In this document: positions 24,064 through 32,985 of the stretch, one piece after another
Layout: the number at the start of each line of letters is the position of its first letter
Numbering within the stretch: the stretch's first letter is position 1
DNA from: Fistularia commersonii
Lineage: Eukaryota > Chordata > Actinopteri > Syngnathiformes > Fistulariidae
Assembly: GCA_037954325.1 (NCBI GenBank)
Contig: JBBMNZ010000009.1
Span: 16,568,286 to 16,632,285, forward strand
Length of the DNA: 64,000 nt
Direction: 5' to 3'
Made by a program: the position numbers and the translations under genes
Notes under the pieces: generated by a model
Databases searched by the model: none
Seen by the model: the letters and a program-made list of their open reading frames with translations, nothing else
What the model was told of the DNA's origin: nothing

Positions 24064-27000
24064 TTAGCAGTCGTTTCATTGTTGTTGTGGTAAACATGCT
24101 AGTAGCCCTGACGGGTAACAGTTGTAGTTTCAGTAGTAGTAGTAGTAGTAGCAGTAGCAGTAGTAGTAGTAGTAGTAGTAGTAGTAATTTCAGTAGTAGT
24201 TGTGATAGTAGTGTTAGCAGTAGTAGTAGTAGTAGTTGTGATAGTAGTGTTAGCAGTCGTAGCACTGATGTCGTGGTAAACATGCCAGCGTTCACTCGCT
24301 GTCCTGGGCGGACTTCCTGTTTCCTGACTTCCTGTTTCCTGTGCGGGCGCAGGAAACGGCAGCTACGGCAGCCACTGCTCGTCCCCGGGCCTGCTGTCCC
24401 CGGCGGGGGTGTCCCGCAGCCCCCCCCCTCCGCTGGCCCTGGGGTGCAAGCCGGAGCCGCGGCCCCTGCTGGGCCCGGCCGGCAAGTGCAGCGGCAACAT
24501 GGCCCCCATCGTGAGTCGCCTTTGTTTGTTTACTTCCTTCCTGTCTGTTGTTGTGGCGGCACTGACTCCGCTCTGCTCTGACGCTGCAGTGTGAGGACTT
24601 TGACCTGATGCTGGTGAGTCCTCTTCTCCAGCCTCCAAATCCTTCACCATCTCCTCATCTTCATCTATCTTCATGCTCCTCTTCATCCCCAACCATCTCC
24701 TGCTCTTCTTGCTCCTCCTCTGCATACTCCTCCTACTCCCTGAAATTTCTAGGGAAATTTCCTGGAAAATGCCTTGAAATCCCCAGAAATAAACCAAAAT
24801 TTTCAGGCAATGCTCTAGAAAATACTGAGAAATATCCTGATTTTAACAGAGATTTTGAGTTCATGTTATGGAAAATGCAGAGAAATCGCCAGATTTCAAC
24901 TGAGATGTACAGGACTTTTCAGGAAATGTTCTGGAGAATGCTGAGAAATCCCCAGATTTCAACTGAGATTTTCAGGCTACGTTTTGGAAAATGGCGAGAA
25001 ATCTCCAGATTTCAACTGAGATTTTGAGGAAAATGCTCTGGAAAATACAGAGAAATATCCAGATTCTGACTGAGATTTCAAGAAAATGTTCTAGAAAATG
25101 ACGAGAGGGGGAAAAAAAAAACAAACTCCAGATTTCAACTGAGATTTTCAGGGGATGTTCTAGAAAATGTTGTTAAAAATATCCAGATTTCAACTGGGAT
25201 TTTGAGGAAATGTTCTCGAAAATGCAGAGAAACCGACAGATTTCGACCGAGATTTTCAGGAATTGTTCTGGAAAACGCTGTGAAATCCCCTGATTTAATC
25301 TGAGATTTTCAAGTAATGATCTAGAAAATGGCTGGAAATCTCCAGTTTTCAACTGAGATTTTGAGGAAATGTTCTAAAAAAGGCCTAGTAATCCCCAGAT
25401 TTCAACCAAGATTTCCGTGACTTTTCAGGAGGCGCGCTAGAAAATTCTGGGAAATATCCAGATTTCAACTGAGATTTCAGGATTTTGTAGGAAATGCATT
25501 TGAAAATTCTTGAAAATATAGAGGCGAATTCTGGGGAATTTAATGGAAACTTCTTGTCTGAAAATTAGATTTTTGAAAAGCTCCCAGGAAAGTTGCAGCT
25601 AAATTTCCGGTATGTTTCTGAGCAATTCCAGTGAATAGCCTCACACTTTCAGGAAACTGCCAGGAAATGGACTGGAAATTTCCAGAGAATTTAAGTTTCT
25701 GGAATGTTCAGGAATTGCCAGAAATTTACTGAGAAAATTAACTGGAATTCTCAGGAAAAATTCTCAGGAAATTAACTGGAAATTTCAGGAATGATCAGAA
25801 AATGCATTGGAGAATTTAGGGAAATTCTTTTGAAAATTCATAACAAGTCCTGGAAATATTAGGGAATTGACGTTTCTGGAATGTTCAGGAATTGTCGGGA
25901 AATGTACTGCAGAATTCACTGAATACTCTGGACGTTTTCTGGAGTTTTTAAGAAATTTCCTGGAGGCTTTAGTATATTTCTTGGAATTGTCAACAATTTT
26001 TTGGAAATGTCCTGTAATTTTCAGGAATTGGCAAGAAATGTTCTGGAAAGGACTGGCAAAGTCACTGAAATTGTCTTTCAATTGTCAGGGATTATCAGGA
26101 AATGAACTTGAAAACTTTGAAAATGACAGTCCATTCACTGGAATTTTTAAAAACAATTATAAATTCCAGAAAATTTGTTGACAATTTCAGGAAATTTCCT
26201 AGAATATTCAGCAATTGTCAGAAAATGTGACACCGGAAAGTTTGGTTAAATTCTCTGGAAATTTCCTCACATTTCATTCAAGGAGATGTCACGGAAAATT
26301 TGGGGACCGTCCGGAAATGAAGTGGAAAAACTGTTGGAGATCAGATTTCTGAAAAGCTCCCGCTTCCTGTTCCGACTCCTCTAGAATTCCCACCCGATGT
26401 CTTGAAAAATATCCAGAAAAATGTACATTTCCCGCGGGTTCTCCCCGTCTGCTAACCCCGGTGTTTTCCCCGCCCTGGGCTTCTTCCAGGCGCAGCGGAT
26501 CAACCACTCCCAGACGGCGCAGACTCTCTCCACGCCCGCCGTCTCCGTGGCGCCGACGCCGCCGGGCTTCCCCCCCTCCTACGGGACAGGTGGGACTCCT
26601 TTTCCCCCCGCGGTGCTTTTATTTTGCAAGGCCGCAGGAAGCTGACTCCGCCCCCCGAAATGTCTCCAGAGTTCTCCCTGGGCGGCGACCTGGCCTCCCT
26701 GTCCGGGTTCGGCGGCCCCGGCCTGGGCTCGCTGTCCGGCTGGCAGCAGCAGATGCAGGGCCCGCAGCAGCCGCCGCTCGGACACATGGGGTGAGGAACC
26801 GCGCCGAGAAGGCCGGGGGAAGTGTTTCCTCCGCAGCCGGGGAGGTCGATTCATCCTCCCGCTGTCTCCGACAGGACCCTGTGCCAGAGCTCCGGGCTGA
26901 GCCTCCCTCCGAGCCACCACAACCTGCACATCAAGTCGGAGCCGGCGTCCCCGCCGAGGGAGCGGGCGGCGGGGCTCGGCGGCGGCGGTGGCTGCGTCAC

Positions 27001-27223
27001 GACCGTGGGCTACTGCGGCGCCGGCCGGGGCCCCGGCGAGGCGGGGCGTTCCCCCGGTGACAGCGCGTCCAGCTGCGGCAGCTCGTACGAAGGCAGCGAG
27101 GAGCGGGATGATCGTCACGGCGACGCCGGCGGCGGCTTCCTGCTCCGCCCGCCGACCATCCAGGATGAGCGCCGGAGCCCGTCGGTGAAGCGCATGAGGC
27201 TAACGGAGGGCTGGGCTACATGA
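10622..27223 (+). CDS. mef2c: mef2c: myocyte enhancer factor 2C (MADS-box transcription factor)
   Basis: Nine coding exons (10622-10675, 11797-12000, 21168-21311, 21386-21575, 24353-24510, 24590-24613, 26490-26589, 26670-26790, 26875-27223) total 1344 nt and 447 residues; human MEF2C is about 473. Residues 1-57 form the MADS box and 58-86 the MEF2 domain, which together dimerise and bind YTA(A/T)4TAR DNA in the nucleus. An alpha2-type exon, a beta microexon (251-258), a Ser/Pro-rich activation region, the IKSEPASP sumoylation/phosphorylation motif (K352, S357) and a basic C-terminal NLS (SPSVKRMRL) follow. The ending EGWAT is diagnostic of MEF2C rather than MEF2A or MEF2D. The arrdc3 and mctp1 neighbours agree with the human MEF2C region, not the MEF2A region. 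Teleosts have mef2ca and mef2cb; which one this is cannot be decided here. The alpha1 exon alternative was not found. Confidence 0.96.
10850..11760. repeat. About 310-bp tandem repeat in mef2c intron 1 (3 copies)
   Basis: The block GCTTCCTGA...GGAGAG...CTTGAC...GACTTCC...CTAGCTTGATTTT recurs at about 10860, 11146 and 11471. Copies are moderately diverged and fill most of the 1.1-kb first coding intron. Nothing coding is seen. Confidence 0.75.
11797..12000 (+). CDS. mef2c: mef2c exon: rest of MADS box and MEF2 domain (residues 19-86)
   Basis: The exon is exactly 204 nt (68 codons), phase 0 at both ends, between CCGCCAG and GTGAGTG. It encodes [20 protein letters not shown] through SRTNSDIVD, nearly identical to vertebrate MEF2C. 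The NSTNKLFQ stretch matches MEF2C. The last residue is Asp where most MEF2 proteins have Glu. Confidence 0.97.
12142..12364. repeat. Inverted (CA)n and (TG)n microsatellite pair
   Basis: (CA)n at about 12142-12198 and TG-rich DNA at about 12314-12364 face each other across about 115 bp. They could pair in the mef2c pre-mRNA just downstream of the MADS/MEF2 exon. Confidence 0.85.
12500..12580. repeat. (TAG/AGT)n trinucleotide repeat
   Basis: A degenerate TAG/CAG trinucleotide run in the large mef2c intron. A far longer relative lies at 23455-24290. Confidence 0.85.
12580..13480. repeat. Degenerate TCTAGA-rich repeat containing a long imperfect palindrome
   Basis: Units built on TCTAGA(T/A)GAT and GTCAAT motifs fill about 900 bp. 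The left half (to about 12825) and right half are in opposite orientation. The best-preserved arm pair is 12721-12757 and 12896-12932, which match as inverted complements at 35 of 37 positions. Weaker pairing extends on both sides of each arm. Confidence 0.75.
13690..13756. repeat. (TG)n microsatellite
   Basis: Interrupted TG repeat in the large mef2c intron, adjoining the second copy of the dispersed direct repeat. Confidence 0.9.
13775..14450 (+). repeat. Dispersed direct repeat, copy B (partner at 9160-9800)
   Basis: AT-rich, with the same ordered motif blocks as copy A, including CTCAGGAATCTTTGCTAGCA at 14403. It contains a (TA)n run at 14220-14252. It is followed directly by (TG)n at about 14494-14537. 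Confidence 0.65.
14594..14618. repeat. 9-bp stem hairpin with TAATCC motifs
   Basis: GGGGATTAC (14594-14602) and GTAATCCCC (14610-14618) form a perfect 9-bp inverted repeat with a 7-nt loop. Further TAATCC copies follow at 14622, 14653 and 14758. Confidence 0.6.
15412..15840 (+). promoter_or_regulatory. Candidate intronic enhancer with two MEF2 sites
   Basis: Between microsatellites (TG at 15412-15444, CA at 15606-15650, TG at 15811-15838) lie two single-copy blocks. The first holds CTAAATATAA (15493-15502) plus GCATTCCA, an MCAT/TEAD-like core. The second holds TTAAAAATAG (15737-15746). Both AT-rich sites fit YTA(A/T)4TAR and sit in otherwise GC-rich DNA. Enhancer function is inference. Confidence 0.35.
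16112..16173. repeat. (CTAT)n tetranucleotide repeat
   Basis: About 15 perfect CTAT units in the large mef2c intron. The flanks are T-rich. Confidence 0.95.
17040..17300. repeat. Dispersed teleost repeat fragment
   Basis: Contains TTCATTCACACATCCGGGCA, then GGAGGAACC, AGGAGAACATGGAGGCTCC and GGAATCGAACCCGCGG in order. This series is typical of a widespread fish interspersed repeat. It is non-coding here. Confidence 0.5.
17640..18735. repeat. About 150-bp minisatellite (about 8 diverged copies)
   Basis: Units contain, in order, GCTAATGCTAGCAGCTAGCT, a TTAGCTGGTGCATT-like block, CATCTTGTTAGCTTGCCTTT and ATAAAGTG. Copies start near 17665, 17795, 17955, 18130, 18255, 18410, 18545 and 18665. It lies inside the 9.2-kb mef2c intron before the alpha2 exon. 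Confidence 0.8.
18850..19066. repeat. Inverted (TG)n / (CA)n pair
   Basis: A TG run at about 18850-18892 and a CA run at about 19013-19066 face each other across about 120 bp, with the sequence and length to form a stem of some 40 bp in the transcript. The many Cys/Val and His/Thr open frames here are artefacts. Confidence 0.9.
19550..20275. other. Gene-free intronic stretch
   Basis: Mostly AT-rich single-copy DNA ending in a TTCATTCA-type simple repeat (20060-20275). It contains a weak CTCF-like motif at 19641-19654. No exon was seen. Confidence 0.5.
19641..19654 (-). promoter_or_regulatory. Weak CTCF-like motif
   Basis: On the - strand CCACAAGAGGGCGA fits the CTCF core except for A at the usual C/T position. 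It is the weakest of six such motifs in the window. Confidence 0.3.
20280..21160 (+). repeat. 0.9-kb pyrimidine minisatellite ending at the alpha2 3' splice site
   Basis: Variable units of GGCTCCTCCTCCTTCTTA type form an almost pure C/T tract on the sense strand. About 25 units end in TAG or CAG after a pyrimidine run, so each resembles a 3' splice site. The array runs directly into CTCTTTTTCCTCCGCAG, the real acceptor of the alpha2 exon at 21168. The - strand is purine-rich and reads as Arg/Glu/Lys open frames, which are artefacts. Confidence 0.9.
21168..21311 (+). CDS. mef2c: mef2c alpha2 exon (residues 87-134)
   Basis: 144 nt (48 codons), phase 0 at both ends, the same size as the human MEF2C alpha2 exon. 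It starts TLRKKGLNGCESPD and ends LMINRQRIC, clearly the alpha2 rather than the alpha1 type. In MEF2 genes alpha1 and alpha2 are mutually exclusive; alpha1 is associated with skeletal muscle and alpha2 is more widely used. No alpha1-like sequence was found in 12-21 kb by eye. Confidence 0.96.
21312..21385 (+). other. mef2c: 74-nt CA-repeat intron with NAGNAG acceptor
   Basis: The whole intron is GTGAGT, a CA-rich run, a short unique part and TCCAG. The acceptor reads TCCAGCAGG, so cutting after either AG keeps the frame and adds or drops one Gln (residue 135). Confidence 0.85.
21386..21575 (+). CDS. mef2c: mef2c exon (residues 135-198 start)
   Basis: 190 nt, phase 0 to phase 1. It encodes QGLPPSNYDMGVSIPGSNP through LQRSSMSPQRPPSAGNTG, aligning with human PPPNFEMPVSIPV...LQRNSMSPG...RPPSAGNTG. 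The donor is GTACAG, weaker than consensus. The region belongs to the MEF2 activation/cofactor-binding part. Confidence 0.94.
21640..22840. repeat. AT-rich intronic tract with (TA)n/(TG)n
   Basis: Very AT-rich, low-complexity DNA with ATT/AAT runs. (TA)n at about 21952-22012 is interrupted and followed by TG units to about 22038. Hydrophobic open frames here (Ile/Tyr-rich) are repeat translations. Confidence 0.8.
22850..23240. repeat. Degenerate GGAAAT/TTTCCAG minisatellite
   Basis: Short units of GGAAATT, TTTCAGGAATT and ACTGGAAAT type, the same family as the long array at 24740-26320. Confidence 0.6.
23300..24290. repeat. (TG)n plus (TAG)n minisatellite with about 120-bp higher-order repeat
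   Basis: A TG run at about 23314-23353 is followed by TAG/CAG trinucleotides. A conserved non-trinucleotide segment, GTGGTAAACATGCTAGCAGC then CTGA, recurs at about 23735, 23829, 23966, 24088 and 24275. This gives a higher-order period of roughly 95-185 bp. Poly-Ser (+) and poly-Leu (-) frames up to 294 codons are artefacts. Confidence 0.85.
24353..24510 (+). CDS. mef2c: mef2c exon (residues 198-250)
   Basis: 158 nt, phase 1 to 0. It encodes GNGSYGSHCSSPGLLSPAG through GKCSGNMAPI, aligning with human GNGYGNPRNSPGLLVSPG...KPDLRVLIPPGSKNTMPSV. The segment equivalent to human GLMGGDLTSGAGTSA is missing. The KPDLRV-like core is altered to KPEPRPLLGP. Confidence 0.92.
24590..24613 (+). CDS. mef2c: mef2c beta microexon (residues 251-258)
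   Basis: Exactly 24 nt between GACGCTGCAG and GTGAGTCC, encoding CEDFDLML, equivalent to the human MEF2C beta exon SEDVDLLL. Beta inclusion is regulated in brain and striated muscle and raises transactivation (established for MEF2 genes). Skipping keeps the frame. The upstream intron is only 79 nt. Confidence 0.95.
24740..26320. repeat. Large degenerate minisatellite in mef2c intron
   Basis: From 24840 to 25480 a roughly 54-60-bp unit recurs (AGATTTCAACTGAGATTTTC, then a GTTCTGGAAAATGC-like block). From 25480 to 26320 shorter TTTCAGGAATTGTCAGGAAA units dominate. It fills nearly the whole 1.9-kb intron between the beta exon and the next exon. Confidence 0.8.
26490..26589 (+). CDS. mef2c: mef2c exon (residues 259-292 start)
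   Basis: 100 nt, phase 0 to 1, after CTTCTTCCAG. It encodes AQRINHSQTAQTLSTPAVSV then APTPPGFPPSYGT, matching human [20 protein letters not shown]. Confidence 0.94.
26670..26790 (+). CDS. mef2c: mef2c exon (residues 292-332 start)
   Basis: 121 nt, phase 1 to 2, after an 80-nt intron. It encodes EFSLGGDLASLSGF then GGPGLGSLSGWQQQMQG, matching human EYSLSSADLSSLSGF...LGSVTGWQQQ, part of the second activation domain. Confidence 0.94.
26875..27223 (+). CDS. mef2c: mef2c last coding exon (residues 332-447, stop TGA)
   Basis: 349 coding nt after an 84-nt intron. It carries LHIKSEPASPPRER (psiKxExxSP motif: K352 for sumoylation, S357 for phosphorylation, equivalent to human K391/S396), the GRSPGDSASS block, and the basic tail SPSVKRMRLTEGWAT. 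Compared with human, it has a Gly-rich insert (GLGGGGG) and very high GC. Confidence 0.96.
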
Positions 27224-28424
27224 TGGGCGCCGCCGTTAGCCTCAGCGTTAGCATCGTTACCTTCTAGTGTTATTATTATTATTATTATTATTATTGTTCT
27301 AATATCCGTGTTATTCTTGTACCGAGTGAGTGTGATCAGACGGGAAGCGGAAAGTCCGGAATGTGCGGCGGCGCCGAGGACAAACGCTTCCCGACGCCGG
27401 CGGGGAGCTAACACGGCTAAAGTTGGGAGGCGTCTGTCGTCAGAGGGCCGGACGGAGCGGCAGGGAGGAGAAAAAAATATTAAAAAATATGCAAAGGTGA
27501 CGCCAGAACGCTAGATGTGTTAGCGCTAAAGATGCTTTTTATTTTAACTGGAAGAGACGGATGTACGGAAGGGTCAGAAAGAACAGGAGGAGGTAAAGGA
27601 AGTGGTGGAGGGCGACGACAGGAAGTCGAACGGGAGGCGACAGGAAGTCGCCGGTAGAAAGCGGAAGTAGGCGGGGCTACAGAGACCCGGAAGTAAAAAG
27701 TACCAATCGATCGGTGATCAGATAGCCGTTAGCCTGCCGTTGACGAGCTGAGCTCACGGCCGCGCAACTTAGACTGACCCGAGGGGAGTTAGCATGTTAG
27801 CTTAGCTGTCGGAGCGTCTTTCTTCTTCTTTTGTTTTTCGACGGAAGTGAAATCAGAGGCGTCAGAGTGAGGAAGATGAGGAGGTGAAGGACTTCCTGTC
27901 GAGATGTTCAGGTTTTTTTTTTTTTTTTTTTAATTTTATTTTTTATTTTTTGCTAGTAACCGCAGATAATTAGCAACGCGTTAAAAGCGCTGGGCTGGTT
28001 TCAGGCACCCGAATATATTCCTGCTCATTTAAAGGAATGGGAATTAAAATTCAAACACGTGGATGCTTTAAGTCGTAAAGCGAATACTAAAAAATAAAAA
28101 CAAAAATTTCATTCATGCACTATTTCTAAACAAAGTCGCTTATTAGCTTTAGCTTGTTAGCTCAAATATAATGTATTCAAAGTGGAACCTTGTATAAAGG
28201 ATGGGAAATCACATTAACATATACATATATATATTTTAGTTTTTTTAAATGATCAAATTATTCCCAAAAAACAAACAACATTTTTTAATTTGTGCGAAAG
28301 TCGCTGTACACTCGGCGACGTATTAAAATGAATAATAAATTAGGTGCCTTTGAATGAGACGGCTCTGAAACCAGCCGACCGTCTTTTAACATATTTTATT
28401 TTATTTTGCTTCCCGAAGAGATGC

Positions 28425-28503
28425 GGCCGAGGGTCTTTTTACACATTTGAATATTTCTGGTTTTGAAAAAAAATGTATATTTTAGAGCTTCAGACCCTCG
28501 GCC
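28425..28503. repeat. 12-bp perfect GC-rich inverted repeat
   Basis: GGCCGAGGGTCT (28425-28436) and AGACCCTCGGCC (28492-28503) are exact inverted complements separated by 55 AT-rich nt. They could form an RNA stem in the mef2c 3' UTR. Confidence 0.7.
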
Positions 28504-28756
28504 CGCCGCTGAAGCCCCTGGAGGTCAAGGCGAGGGCGGCGTCAGTTTGGGTGGAGGTTCGCTCATTCAATATAAAGTTTAAATATGTAAACACCTACAT
28601 TGCTGCCGCTGCTTCCCCGCCTGGAGCCGGGCAGAGCCCACGTGGTTTCCACAGGCGTGTTTTATTTCTTCTTTTTCTTCTTAATTTCTGCAATTAACTT
28701 ATTTCTCACCCCAGCCTCCACCCGCCATGCTCAGCGGCATAAGCTGGCCTTTGTCG

Positions 28757-28771
28757 CCACCAGGGGGCGCC
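28757..28771 (+). promoter_or_regulatory. CTCF-like motif, + orientation
   Basis: CCACCAGGGGGCGCC is a full match to the CTCF core consensus CCASYAGRKGGCRS. It lies 1.5 kb after the mef2c stop. Confidence 0.55.
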
Positions 28772-28971
28772 GTTCCCTCCTCCGCCGTTCGCCGTGGTTA
28801 GAATTTGTACTTTGCAGGAAAAAAAAAAAACAACAAAAGACGAACGAATAATAATAATAACTCGAGCTCTGCTGAAAAAAACAGTGTCTTGTCGTCTTTT
28901 CTGCGTCCCGTGTTTTGTTTTTGTTTCGCTCACACATTTTTAGCCACTATAGGGTGTAGTTCCAACAATGC

Positions 28972-28986
28972 CCACTAGAGGGCGAC
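28972..28986 (+). promoter_or_regulatory. CTCF-like motif, + orientation
   Basis: CCACTAGAGGGCGAC fits the CTCF core and has the same orientation as the motif 215 bp to its left. Confidence 0.5.
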
Positions 28987-30562
28987 AGAGAGCCACATTT
29001 TTCTCAACAGCTTCCAATGGTTGTCGCCAGGACACAGTGACGTCACCTTATCCAAAAATATCTGATTTTGTTTTGCAATTAAAAGTGAAAATAAATGAAA
29101 ACACACAATTAACACATTCATTATGTTTTCTTTTATTTTCAAAGATGTGAAAATTGCAAAAAAATAAATTCTTTCGGCAGAAAAAGATCACTTGAAAATA
29201 CCTACACATAATTTATATATAAGTATATATTTATTCCATCTTGAAACTGTCTAAAAATCAGCATTACTTTTAACTTCAACCATGTACTTTTATCTAATAG
29301 TAACGAGTTCTTTCACATCTGAAAAAAATTGAAAAAAGTCCAGATAAAATCAGCCAGTTTCCCAGAAATGTTAATTAAAAATCAATGATAGATAAATTCC
29401 CCTAAATAATAAAAAAAAAAATTGAAATCCAAAGGAAAGTAGAGGAAAGCCAACACATTACTATTATTAAAAAAAAAAAAGAAAGTGAAGAAGAAAAAAG
29501 TTCTTGTCAAAAACAAAAAAAGACAAATTAATATCACAAGTCAAAGCTATTCCACCTTTGCGGGGAATGCACGATGGGATGTGTCTGCATGTACATGTGT
29601 GTTTTTGGGGTGTCACGCGGGTTGTAAAGGGGGGTCACGGTTGTTTGTGGGCTATTATTAAATGTCAAAGTAAAAGGTCACATATTCAGTCACGTGGGTG
29701 AAACCGACACCCCACCCTCACTTCCGTGTTTGCACGTGATGCCATTACATTCTTTAAATTTCAAAAATGTAATTTACACTTTTTTTATCGTACATGTTTT
29801 CATATTTATTTTTTAATTCCCCCCCCCAAAAATGACTCAAATAAAACCAATCAATAACAGGCTATTATAACAAATGGAGTGTGCGGCATGTCGTTGTATG
29901 TATTTATGTATATATTTCTATATTTTATATATATCAACAACAATCAAAAAGTCATATAGTATAACTTTTTTATACTATAACGAAAATCATTTCGATTATC
30001 GTATACACATAAACAAAAATATTTTTTCTTTTTCCAAAATACAGTCAGTTTTGAAGTCTATTTATAACGGCGCTGTATTGATTAATTTCCTTAATAAAAC
30101 GTACAAACTAAAGTCACATATTCATTTATGAACATGAAATATTCCCAAAAATAAAACAAGTAGTAATAAAAAAAATAAATGAATCCTTTCTCTTTCTGTA
30201 CCCTTATATTTTAATATAATATACATTTTGCGAACTGCGGGAGCCAATCGGAAGCACGCACGGAGGCCTGTGGGTCATCCGGGTCCGAAGTGACGTCATC
30301 AACACTTCATCTCCTCCTCTCGTTTTTTCTCGCGATACCGAATCAAACCGGTTCCCGTCTTTATCAGCTGGACGGCTTGTGTGTGTGTGTGTGTGTGTGT
30401 GAGAAAAATAAAATGGGACTTTCAAAATACGAGGCATTGTATTAGATGAATTAAAACAAAAAGTAAAATTTCGTGATGTATATTATATGTATATACATAT
30501 ACATATGTATATGTATATTATTAAGTCCCCCCCAATTTCAAATTTAAAAATACATAAATTAT

Positions 30563-30565
<3 letters not shown>

Positions 30566-30612
<47 letters not shown>
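30566..30612. repeat. (TA)n microsatellite
   Basis: A pure TA run flanked by TATG-rich sequence. The surrounding 30470-31100 is AT-rich and non-coding. Confidence 0.9.
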
Positions 30613-30624
<12 letters not shown>

Positions 30625-32437
30625 AAAGGTTTTAGTTTTATATATGTATACATGTATATATATTAAGATTTAAAATTCACATATATATAATTTTTTCCAA
30701 CCTTGAAAAACAGGAAATTAGGGGAAAAACTATTAACGTTGAAGAATCTGCAGGGAATACTTACTAAGTAAATAACAGAAAAGTAGATGAATAATATATA
30801 GAATATAAACAGATCAGTTGGTAAAAAATATAAAAAGTAGGTAAAGAAGTAATTAGTAAGTGCAGAAATAAATAAACAGAGAGAAACGTCAAGTATAAAA
30901 ATGACAAAAAAAAGAATAAAGCAAGATAAAAACATTCACAGATAGAAAGACTGAATTTAAAAGAATAAAAATATAATGTATAAATTCAAAATTAAGTAAA
31001 TAGTAATATAAAAAATAAAGGAAAAAATATATAGATGGGCATCTATTATAAATTGATAATAAATGAATACAAACATAAAAAAAAAAAATGAATGTAAACG
31101 TTTATGCAGACGATTGGAAGAAAAACATTCGGACACCTGGGAATCTTATTACATAAAATAAACTTTTTTTTATTTTTATTTTATTTCTTATCAAAACAGT
31201 TGATTGCGAACAAAGACGGAAAACAAACAAGGACAGGTTTTTTTAAAACATCTTGTGCAAAAAAGAAAACAAAAGAAAATAAGAGCGAGAGCATGAGTTT
31301 CAAATATAAAAATATATTGCACTTTGAAAAGAGTTTGTTTCTGTTTGTTTTGTTTCTTTTCCCGGCGGAAGAACAAACAACCTCAGAACCGACGACCGTA
31401 AAGATGCGTCTGTAAACATTTTTATTTCTGCCGTTCAGGTCGAAGCAGGAAGTAACATTTTTTTTTTTTTTTTTTTTTTAACATTATTAAAAACGTTTTT
31501 TTGTTGTTTTTTTCATTTTAATAAAAAAAAAAATCTAGAGCCAGAAGAATTTTTTTTAACGTTTGGAGCAGAAACCAGATGGATTTCTGTATTGGTCGGT
31601 TTTGTGCTATTTGATATTATATTTTTTTTATTTTACCTTAAATATTTTATGATTTATTTTCTCTTATTTATTTTTTTTTTAATTTTGTTTTTATATATTC
31701 TAAATGTCCACTCCGTCCCCCCAAAAAACCCTGTCTGGATTATAAACCAAGTCATATATACGCGCGCACACCCCAACACACACGCACACACACATTTTCC
31801 CTCTCTCTCTCTCACACACACACACACCTATACACACACACACACAGGCTAAACTGGAGCTTGAATTTAAGTGCATGAGGTGATCGTTTACTAGACCTCC
31901 ACTTCCTGTTTCTTCTTCTTCTACTACTTTTCGGATATGAGATATTTCCAGGTGACAATTGAGAAAATAAAATTAAAAAAAAATTCAATCAAAATTGATG
32001 CATTGAGAAAAAAAAATGAGAGAAGAAAACTAACATTAAATCAAAATCGATATGAAAAAAAAAACAAATAATCAAAAATTTTTTGGGACTTTTACTGACA
32101 TATTTCCCCAAATGTTTTATCATATTTGATATATTAAGAAATTTAAAAAATAAATATAAATGAAAAAAAAAAATCCACCGTGCTGAGCTGATCCTTTCAA
32201 AAAAAATTTTGAATGAAAAATTACCCAAAAAGTATATTCAAGAAAATTTTTTTTTACTTTTAAACATTATTCATCAATTCATTTTGTGGATTATTGACAT
32301 TATAATTTTTTTTAATCCCCCCTAAATAAATATATTTAAACCATCAGCGAATTTACACGCTGAAAAAATTGTAATAGTTTTTTGTTTTTTGCTAAAAATG
32401 GAAATTTCAGCAGCGGATTTGAGATGGGACCACAACC

Positions 32438-32452
32438 GGCGCCCCCTAGTGG
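32438..32452 (-). promoter_or_regulatory. CTCF-like motif, - orientation
   Basis: On the - strand CCACTAGGGGGCGCC fully fits the CTCF core. It points toward the two + strand motifs near 28.8-29.0 kb, in the arrdc3 3' region. Confidence 0.5.
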
Positions 32453-32925
32453 ATCCCGGTGGAACTGCGGCCTGACGGTTACGGCCACTCGGTAAAAAGT
32501 AAACGAAAAAGCAAACAAATAGGATACAAAAAAAAACGTCAGGGAATCGTCATCTCCACGGTAACGCTCTCACGTAGGGCCGCGCCGAGCGAAAGGCTAA
32601 CGTTCGATCATTCCTGCGTTGGGGGTTTTGGCGTCGTTTCGTGTTTTTTTTTTTTCTTTTCTGTTTTTCGGCCGACGTCGGCACGTCGGCGTCGGCGGGG
32701 CGGCGAGAAAGGGGGCGGAGTCCGACCCTTCCGACTCCGCCCCCCCCCTAAGAACTCTGGAAGACTGAGGCGGAAGGAAACAGTAATGGCGGAGTGTGTG
32801 CAAACTTCGGCGAGGCGGCGACGCCTCGGCCTGTCAGTGGCGACGAGTAAAGCTTTTTTTTTTTTTTCTGCCCAGGAGGGTCTGGAGCGTCGCCCCGTCC
32901 ACCCGACACCTGATCCGGAGGGGGT

Positions 32926-32985
32926 TCAGCGGGACGGGCACGTGTCGGGTCGGGTGACGACGGCCGGGTCGGGGTACGGGTCGAC
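32926..32985 (-). CDS. arrdc3: arrdc3 last coding exon (residues 403-421, stop TGA)
   Basis: 60 nt after a good acceptor (TTTCCCCCCCACAG on the - strand). It encodes VDPYPDPAVVTRPDTCPSR then TGA, matching the human ARRDC3 tail IDPNPDQ...RPSCPSR. Phase 0 joins it exactly to the exon ending at 35498. Confidence 0.93.
   Translation of the reverse strand, partial: VDPYPDPAVVTRPDTCPSR

Larger units (their letters stand above)
27224..32925. other. Tail-to-tail interval between mef2c and arrdc3 (3' UTRs)
   Basis: 5.7 kb between the two stop codons. It must contain the mef2c 3' UTR (left) and the arrdc3 3' UTR (right, - strand). It holds (ATT)n at 27271-27294, a GC hairpin at 28425-28503, (TA)n at about 30566-30612, poly(T) at 31457-31479 and CTCF-like motifs. 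Several AATAAA-type signals exist on both strands, but none can be chosen by eye. No further gene was recognised. Confidence 0.6.

Noticed and set aside
23697..24581. 294-codon + strand frame (poly-Ser)
   Set aside because: It is a translation of the TAG/AGT trinucleotide minisatellite that runs through into a real mef2c exon in another frame; no protein family resemblance.
26461..27060. 199-codon + strand frame overlapping the mef2c 3' exons
   Set aside because: GC-rich shadow frame; the MEF2C frame through spliced exons is unambiguous.
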